Source: Roseococcus suduntuyensis
GTDB lineage: Bacteria; Pseudomonadota; Alphaproteobacteria; Acetobacterales; Acetobacteraceae
Direction of reading: 5' to 3'
Assembly (NCBI RefSeq): GCF_014196305.1
Contig: NZ_JACIDJ010000002.1
Coordinates: 496,001-560,000 of the forward strand
DNA length: 64,000 nucleotides
Part shown: piece by piece, positions 58,870-64,000 of the stretch
How the letters are laid out: each line of letters opens with the position of its first letter
How positions within the stretch are numbered: position 1 is the stretch's first letter
Notes under the pieces: generated by a model
What the model was told of the DNA's origin: nothing
The model's database searches: none
What the model saw: only the letters and a program-made list of their open reading frames with translations
Position numbers and translations under genes: made by a program

Positions 58870-60990
58870 TCAGGGGGTGGGGGGGAGTTTGGCGAGGAGG
58901 GAGTCGCGGAGGCGGGTGGCCTTTTCGATATGGTACTCGGCGTTGGCGCGGCGGTATTCCTCCAGGGCGGCCTCGACATGCTGTAGGGCGGCGCGCCAGC
59001 GGGCGGGGTCCTTGGTTTGGTTGCCCCACGTTGCTTCGACAATGGCGAGGTTTTCCATGGTTAGCGCCCAGGGGAAGGGTACCCGGTCACGAGTCCACTC
59101 CTCCAGCACCGCGTGATATGTCGCCATTGCATCCTCCAGACGCGTCGTGCTGCTTTCGCGCGCGCCAAGTGCCTCAAGCGCGGCACCAAGGTTGTTCTGC
59201 GTCAGTGCCCAGTCCAGCGGCCCCCGCTCACGAGTGCGTTCCTCCAGCGCGGCGCGATAGGCCGCCACCGCGTCTTCCAGGCGCGCCGTGCCGCTCTCGC
59301 GGTCGCCAAGTGCCTTGAGCGCGTTACCAAGGTTGTTCTGCGTCTGCGCCCACTCCAGTGGCCCCCGCTCACGAGTGCGTTCTTCCAGCGCCGCGCGATT
59401 GGCCGCCACCGCCTGCTCCAGGCGCACCGTGCCGATCTCCCGCGTGCCAAGCGTATGGAGTGCCATGCCTAGGTTGTTCTGCGTCAGCGCCCAGTCCAGA
59501 GGTACACGCTCACGCCGGTATTCCTCCAGCGCTGCGCGATAGGTCGCGACAGCCTCCTCCACACGCGCCGTGCCGCTCTCGCGCGCGCCAAGCGTATGGA
59601 GTGCGATGCCGAACAGGTTGTTCGCCACGCCCCGCTCATCCGCCGTCGCTGCCGTGGCGAGCATGCGGCGCGCCATGGCAATGGCAATTTCGAGTGACAA
59701 ATTCAGGCCCTTGTCGCGCCCTTCCTTGTGGAATGCGTCCCAGCGCGTACGGAGTGCAGGCGCCCAAGCGGCCCGCACCGGCTGGTCCAGTGCCACCAGG
59801 GCCTCCACCCGTTTCGCCACCGCCTCCGCATCGCGGCGCAGCAGGTCCTGGTTGATGCCGGCTTCCAGCAACGTCGCACGCGCGCGCCGCATAGCATCGC
59901 GCTGCTCAGCCGCGCGGATTTCCAGCTCCGCCAAGCCGTCATCCACGGCCTGCGCCGCGTCATCCAGCTTGCCCGAACGGGTCCGCCGCGCCACCTCGGC
60001 CAGCACGGCATCCACGAAGGCATCCTCGTTGGAGGCGGGACGTTCGCCACGGCGGATGGTGGTGAGCGCGATCTCCACCGCATGCTCCACCTCGCGCACA
60101 GCCTGCTCAAGATTCGCAGCCGTGGCAGGGTTCAGGCGCTGCGCCAGGGCGAGAACCGTGCGCTCTGCCAGACCCTCCGCCGCGGCGCTTGACAGAACGC
60201 CGCTTTGCCGGAGCGCAGCCATCAGTTGGGCGGTGATGGCATGGGGCAATTCGTCAAGCTTCGTGTGGGTGTTAGCGTCCGCCCCCCGCGCGCGCTCCGC
60301 CTCCTCAGTCTGCGCTTCCTCGATGCGCCTTACCGCGCCCTTCAACGCCGACAGCCCAGCCACGAAGAAGGCGTTCCGGGCGCCGGGCTTGTCCTTCAGG
60401 CTCGCCCGCAGGAAGGCGATGGCATAGGCGAACCAGCCGGGGCTGTTGGCATCATTGCTCGCGAAGCGCTCCTGAAACCCAGGTGGGATCGCCGCGCCGG
60501 GCAACGCCTGGGTCAGTTCCACCCACATGGCCAACTCGGCCGCCTGGCGTAGCCGCCAAGCCTCAGCCGTGTCGCGCGGGTCATGTCGCGGCGGCAAGGC
60601 GGTGTCGAGCGTGGCGCGGAAGGCCTCGATCTCCGCCCCATGCGCCCCCTTCGGCAGTTCATCCAGCGCGCCGAGCCGTCCGTGCAGCCAGGCGCGCGCG
60701 TCGGGCGTGAATGTATCGGGCGGCGCGCCGCGGTCGTCGAACTTCGCGCCTTGCTCCGCCACCGCTTCGTCATTCACCACGGCCAAGCATGCCACGAGCA
60801 TGGAGAAACGCAGGCTGCGTTCCAGGTCGTGATTCAACGGCCTGTCAAGATAGGCCACGGCGTGAAGCCGCGCTTCTTCCCAAGCCCGGCCAAGAAGCCT
60901 CTCGACCGCCTCCCCGGCCAGCTTGCCCCCGACATCGCCGACGCCGCCCAAAGCCCCGCCGAGGGCGACCTTCATGAGCCCGAGCGCCAC
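58870..60990 (-). CDS. Large TPR-repeat protein of unknown function
   Basis: A 706-residue protein. Seen: a Gly/Ala-rich hydrophobic N-terminal stretch (ALGLMKVALGGALGGVGDVGG), a mixed helical middle with coiled-coil-like segments (NLEQAVREVEHAVEIAL, RRTRSGKLDDAAQAVDDGLAELEIRAAEQRDAM), and about five C-terminal 47-residue TPR-like units with the core ALTQNNLG-AL--LG-RE-GTARLE-AVA-YRAALEE. GTG 60990 is chosen for the AGGAGAGG Shine-Dalgarno six bases upstream; TTG 61035 is less likely. It is inserted between uvrC and pgsA. No enzymatic motif is evident, so a scaffold or signalling role is a guess. Confidence 0.8.
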   Translation of the reverse strand: MALGLMKVALGGALGGVGDVGGKLAGEAVERLLGRAWEEARLHAVAYLDRPLNHDLERSLRFSMLVACLAVVNDEAVAEQGAKFDDRGAPPDTFTPDARAWLHGRLGALDELPKGAHGAEIEAFRATLDTALPPRHDPRDTAEAWRLRQAAELAMWVELTQALPGAAIPPGFQERFASNDANSPGWFAYAIAFLRASLKDKPGARNAFFVAGLSALKGAVRRIEEAQTEEAERARGADANTHTKLDELPHAITAQLMAALRQSGVLSSAAAEGLAERTVLALAQRLNPATAANLEQAVREVEHAVEIALTTIRRGERPASNEDAFVDAVLAEVARRTRSGKLDDAAQAVDDGLAELEIRAAEQRDAMRRARATLLEAGINQDLLRRDAEAVAKRVEALVALDQPVRAAWAPALRTRWDAFHKEGRDKGLNLSLEIAIAMARRMLATAATADERGVANNLFGIALHTLGARESGTARVEEAVATYRAALEEYRRERVPLDWALTQNNLGMALHTLGTREIGTVRLEQAVAANRAALEERTRERGPLEWAQTQNNLGNALKALGDRESGTARLEDAVAAYRAALEERTRERGPLDWALTQNNLGAALEALGARESSTTRLEDAMATYHAVLEEWTRDRVPFPWALTMENLAIVEATWGNQTKDPARWRAALQHVEAALEEYRRANAEYHIEKATRLRDSLLAKLPPTP

Positions 60991-61096
60991 TGCCGTCCTC
61001 TCCTGCAGAGCCCGGCAAGCTTGCCTCAACGCCAAGTATTTTCAAGCGAGATGATCTAGGGGGTCCGGGGAGAAGTCCAAGCTCCCTTCCCTGTCC

Positions 61097-62983
61097 TCAC
61101 CCCCCCACCGGGTGGAAATGCTGATGAATGCGTTTCGCCAATGAGGGCCCCACGCCGGGGCAATTGGCGAGGTCCGTCTCCCCCGCCTGCTTCACCCCCC
61201 GCGCCGAGCCGAAATGGTTCAGCAAACGGCGCTTCACCGCGGGCCCCACGCCCGGAATGTCATCCAGCTCCGACTTCGTCAGCGCCTTGGCCCGTCCCGC
61301 CCGGTGGCTGCCGATGACGAAACGGTGCGCCTCGTCACGCAGACGTTGCAGATAATACAGCACGGGGTCACGTGGCGGCAGCTGGAAGGGCTCGCGCCCG
61401 GCCATGAAGAACCATTCGCGGCCGGCGTCCCGGTCAGGTCCCTTGGCCATGGCCAGCAGCGGGATGTCATGCAGGCCGAGTTCCTCCATGACCGCCGCCG
61501 CCGCCGACAACTGCCCCTGCCCGCCATCAATGACCACCAGATCCGGCCAGCCCTCGCCGGTGCGCGAGGGGTCCTCCTTCAGGGCACGGCCGAAGCGGCG
61601 TTCCAGCATCTCGCGCATCATGCCGAAATCGTCGCCGGCCTTCGCTTCCTTGATGCCGAACTTGCGGTAGGCGGATTTCAGGAACCCCGAAGGCCCGCCC
61701 ACGATCATGGCGCCGTAAGCATTGGTGCCCATGATATGGCTGTTGTCATAGACCTCGATCCGCTCCGGCCTGTCGGGCAGGTCGAGCAGGCGCTGCACCC
61801 CCTCCAGCAACTGCCCCTGGGCGGTGGATTCGGCCAGGCGCCGTTCCAGCGCCTCGCGCGCATTGGTCTCGGCGTGCTCCACCACGGCGCGCTTGTCGCC
61901 ACGCTGGGGGCGGTGCAGCTCCACGCGCCGCCCGGCCTTGAGCGCCAGTGCCTCGGCCACCAGCGGCGCCTCGGGCGCGTCGTGGCTCAGCAGCACCAAA
62001 GGCGGCGGGGGCAGGTCGTCATAGAGCTGGGCCAGGAAGCTGCCCATGACCTCCTCGGGCGTGATGTCGGCCTTGGAATGGGTCAGGAAATAGGGGCGGT
62101 TGCCGTTGTTCCGCCCACCCCGGAAGAAGAAGACCTGCACGCAGGACTGCCCGGCGGCCATGTGCAGCGCCACCACATCGGCATCGCCCACGCCGTCGAG
62201 GTTGATGCGGCTGCTGCCCTGCACATGGGTCAGGCCGCGGATGCGGTCGCGCAGGCTGGCCGCGCGCTCGAATTCCAGGGCTTCGGCGGCGGCCTCCATC
62301 TCGGCGGCCAGGCGCTTCTGGATGGTCGGCACCTCGCCGGCCAGGAACTGCTTGGCCTCGGCCACCAGCGCGGCGTAGTCCGGCTGGCTGATGCGGTCCA
62401 CGCAGGGGGCCGAGCAGCGCTTGATTTGATACAGCAGGCAGGGCCGGTCGCGGCATTCGAACACCGTGTCGCGGCAGGTCCGCAGCAGGAACACCCGCTG
62501 CAAGGCCGTGATGGTCTGGTTCACCGCCCAGACGCTGGCGAAGGGGCCGTAATAGCTGGCGCCCTTCCGCCGCTCGCCCCGGTGCTTGGCGATCTGCGGG
62601 TGGGGGTGGTCGTCGCTCACCATCAGCCAGGGGTAGGATTTGTCGTCGCGCAGGACGATGTTGAAGCGCGGCCGCAGCTTCTTGATGAGGTTGGCTTCCA
62701 GCAGCAGCGCCTCGGCCTCGCTGGCGGTGGTGATGACCTCCACCCGCCGCGTCTCGAACACCATGCGCCGCAGCCGCTCCGGCAGGCGGGCGGTCTGGGT
62801 GTATTGCGCGACCCGTTTGCGGATGGCCCGCGCCTTGCCGACATAGAGCACATCCCCCTTGCCATCGAGCATCCGATACACGCCCGGCGACAGCGGCAGG
62901 TTGGGCAGCGCCCCCTCCAGCACCGCCAGGCCCGAGGGCGGCGGCGCCTCTGGAATGGCCCCGGAAACTTCGTCAGTGGACAT
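61097..62983 (-). CDS. uvrC: Excinuclease ABC subunit C
   Basis: A 628-residue nuclease making both incisions in UvrABC nucleotide excision repair. Seen: N-terminal GIY-YIG domain ([19 protein letters not shown] near residue 32), a CxxC-type cluster region ([23 protein letters not shown] near 140), a UvrB-interaction segment, the RNase H-like second nuclease ([36 protein letters not shown]) and C-terminal helix-hairpin-helix [24 protein letters not shown] and [19 protein letters not shown] 62983 (MSTDEVSG). Complete. Confidence 0.97.
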   Translation of the reverse strand: MSTDEVSGAIPEAPPPSGLAVLEGALPNLPLSPGVYRMLDGKGDVLYVGKARAIRKRVAQYTQTARLPERLRRMVFETRRVEVITTASEAEALLLEANLIKKLRPRFNIVLRDDKSYPWLMVSDDHPHPQIAKHRGERRKGASYYGPFASVWAVNQTITALQRVFLLRTCRDTVFECRDRPCLLYQIKRCSAPCVDRISQPDYAALVAEAKQFLAGEVPTIQKRLAAEMEAAAEALEFERAASLRDRIRGLTHVQGSSRINLDGVGDADVVALHMAAGQSCVQVFFFRGGRNNGNRPYFLTHSKADITPEEVMGSFLAQLYDDLPPPPLVLLSHDAPEAPLVAEALALKAGRRVELHRPQRGDKRAVVEHAETNAREALERRLAESTAQGQLLEGVQRLLDLPDRPERIEVYDNSHIMGTNAYGAMIVGGPSGFLKSAYRKFGIKEAKAGDDFGMMREMLERRFGRALKEDPSRTGEGWPDLVVIDGGQGQLSAAAAVMEELGLHDIPLLAMAKGPDRDAGREWFFMAGREPFQLPPRDPVLYYLQRLRDEAHRFVIGSHRAGRAKALTKSELDDIPGVGPAVKRRLLNHFGSARGVKQAGETDLANCPGVGPSLAKRIHQHFHPVGG

Positions 62984-63399
62984 AACGCTTTGGCAACCTG
63001 TGGCTGTGCCGGCCCCGCGCCGTGACACCGGGCAGGGGCGCGCGGCCTGTTTTTCCCCCCTCCGGCGCGACTTCGCAAACTATCCCCGGAAGCTGTGGAT
63101 AACCCTGTGGGCGACAATGGGCCCGCATTCCTGTGTTCGGCCTTTGGACTGGACTTGCAAGAGATTGCCCAGAAACTCGGCAAAATTGTAAGTAATTGAT
63201 TTTTATAGACATTAGCACGAAGAGATTAAGGCTTGTGGCAGCGCGGTTACGCATATGTGGTGCTTTGCGAACCCCTTGGCGTGCATGTCTGGGCGGTGGA
63301 TGAAATCCACGGCCCACCCAATTTGGGGATTGACTTGGCCCTTCCGCTGGCTTCCCGGACAGGTCAACCCGCTCCGGCCGCGCACGCGAAAGTAGCGCC
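62984..63399. other. 416-bp gene-free, partly A/T-rich region with a DnaA-box-like site
   Basis: No credible gene is present between uvrC and folB. The stretch holds TGTGGATAA (63094-63102), a perfect match to the DnaA 9-mer, and an A/T-rich block near 63180-63240, where the minus strand has TATAAAAAT that could serve as the uvrC -10. It is one of the most A/T-rich stretches of the window. It is most simply the uvrC promoter region; origin-like function would need more DnaA boxes than I can find. Confidence 0.45.
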
Positions 63400-63783
63400 T
63401 CAACCGGCGCGGGCGCGCTCCACCGTGACGCCCACCGCCGCCACGTCCGAGAAGGCGTCCGGCTTCTCGATGGAGACCCGGGCGCGCAGCACCCGCGCAT
63501 CGCGCAGCGCCAGCGCGGCCACCTGCTCGGCCAGCGTCTCCACCAGCAGCACATGCCCGCCCGCGACCGCCTGGCGGGCGGCGATCACCACCTGCTCATA
63601 GTCCACGACACGCGCCAGGTCATCGGCGCCCACATCGGGCCCGTCATCGCGCACGTCCAGCTCCACATGCACCACGATGCGCTGCGGCCCCACCTTCTCA
63701 TGCGCATGGACGCCCAGGCGCGCCTGCAGTTCCAGGCCGCGGATAAAGACGCGGCGCAGGCGCGGCGAGGGGATTTCCGTCAT
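63400..63783 (-). CDS. folB: Dihydroneopterin aldolase
   Basis: A 127-residue tunnel-fold enzyme converting 7,8-dihydroneopterin to 6-hydroxymethyl-dihydropterin in folate synthesis. Seen: RVFIRGLELQARLGVHAHEK near residue 11 with the family RLGVHAHE motif, RVVDYEQVV near 58, LVETLAEQVAALAL near 79 and VSIEKPDAFSDVAAVGVTVER near 103, with the conserved Lys-Pro. ATG start. The upstream SDR on the same strand ends 32 bp before it, a pairing seen in many Alphaproteobacteria. Confidence 0.92.
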   Translation of the reverse strand: MTEIPSPRLRRVFIRGLELQARLGVHAHEKVGPQRIVVHVELDVRDDGPDVGADDLARVVDYEQVVIAARQAVAGGHVLLVETLAEQVAALALRDARVLRARVSIEKPDAFSDVAAVGVTVERARAG

Positions 63784-63814
63784 CGCCGGCGCTTAGCATG
63801 AGTCGCGCCGGTGG

Positions 63815-64000
63815 TCATTCCTCCGGCGCCGCCCCCATCGCCACCGGGGCCCATTGCAGGTGCTGGCCGCCATCGAGGCACATCACCTGCCCCGTGAAGC
63901 TCGGCATGGCCAGGATGGCGAGCAAAGCGTGCCCCACCTCCTCCGGGCTGGTGCCGCGGCGCAGGGGCACGGAAGCGCATTGCCGGTCGAACTGCGCCTG
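63815..64000 (-). CDS. Short-chain dehydrogenase/reductase, C-terminal part (cut by window edge)
   Basis: Only the last 61 residues are in the window, ending at TGA 63815-63817. Seen: RRGTSPEEVGHALLAILAMPSFTGQVMCLDGGQHL, the standard SDR C-terminus in which the substrate loop is followed by TGQVMCLDGG. The N-terminal cofactor motif and catalytic Tyr-x-x-x-Lys lie beyond the edge. Position beside folB suggests a pteridine or dihydrofolate reductase relative, but that cannot be decided here. Confidence 0.85.
   Translation of the reverse strand, partial: QAQFDRQCASVPLRRGTSPEEVGHALLAILAMPSFTGQVMCLDGGQHLQWAPVAMGAAPEE

Overview
The window is a contiguous piece of a very GC-rich alphaproteobacterial chromosome, most likely Acetobacteraceae (Roseomonas-like). 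This is inferred from the strong G/C third-position bias, orphan tripartite-tricarboxylate (Bug) receptors, aerobic cobaltochelatase genes cobS/cobT beside bolA and a J-domain gene, the glyA-nrdR-ribD-ribE-ribBX-ribH-nusB-thiL string, and the neighbourhood of uvrC, pgsA, moaD and moaE. I see no rRNA, tRNA, IS element, prophage, CRISPR array or obvious pseudogene. Only the last gene, at the right edge, is cut.

Layout. 0-7.3 kb (minus): a giant DUF4011-helicase-nuclease-DUF3320 protein with the architecture of the Hhe defence family, a Na+/H+ antiporter, and mlaA-mlaC. 7.5-12.8 kb: metF, two orphan Bug receptors, an SsuA-like binding protein, RidA and a BASS-like permease. 12.9-19.5 kb: uvrD-prmA, a DEDDh exonuclease, an Acg-type flavoprotein, a secreted hydrolase and rpiB. 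19.6-27.5 kb (plus): a tightly overlapping operon from glyA through riboflavin synthesis to nusB, thiL and an MFS transporter. Its ribB carries a degenerate GTP cyclohydrolase II domain. 27.6-31.7 kb (minus): Ada/Ogt repair protein, EAL phosphodiesterase, and the AhpC/AhpD peroxide pair. 31.9-38.6 kb (minus): a five-gene surface-glycan cluster for amino-sugar synthesis (PglF/WbpM-like dehydratase, PglE-like and WbpE-like aminotransferases, two GT4 glycosyltransferases). 39-47.6 kb: secB, DUF2889, bolA, a J-domain protein, DUF2459, cobS-cobT, a phytase-like lipoprotein, a histidine kinase and rpmB. 47.8-57.6 kb: Atm1-type ABC exporter, Nudix hydrolase, a solitary nitrilase-fold protein, purD, xseA, an M23 peptidase, a polytopic membrane protein and moaE-moaD. 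57.6-64 kb (minus): a lipoprotein, pgsA, a TPR protein placed between pgsA and uvrC, uvrC, folB and the C-terminus of an SDR.

A theme not explained by the genes is the behaviour of their 3' ends. At least ten genes end inside, or immediately next to, short repeats or palindromes. One palindromic family has a CTGATTCACC...GATCAGGCGC pattern and occurs at four loci, three of them in tandem. A second family has GCGGGATGC...GCATCCCGC arms. There is also a roughly 244-bp inverted-repeat structure between prmA and the exonuclease gene, and there are several 15- or 26-bp tandem duplications spanning stop codons. In several cases the repeat supplies the terminal codons of the protein. In one case a 26-bp duplication appears to have separated the phytase-like gene from its ATG.

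The best candidates for an under-described system are the Hhe-like protein at the left edge and the TPR protein at 58.9-61.0 kb. The repeat families are the most distinctive non-coding feature.
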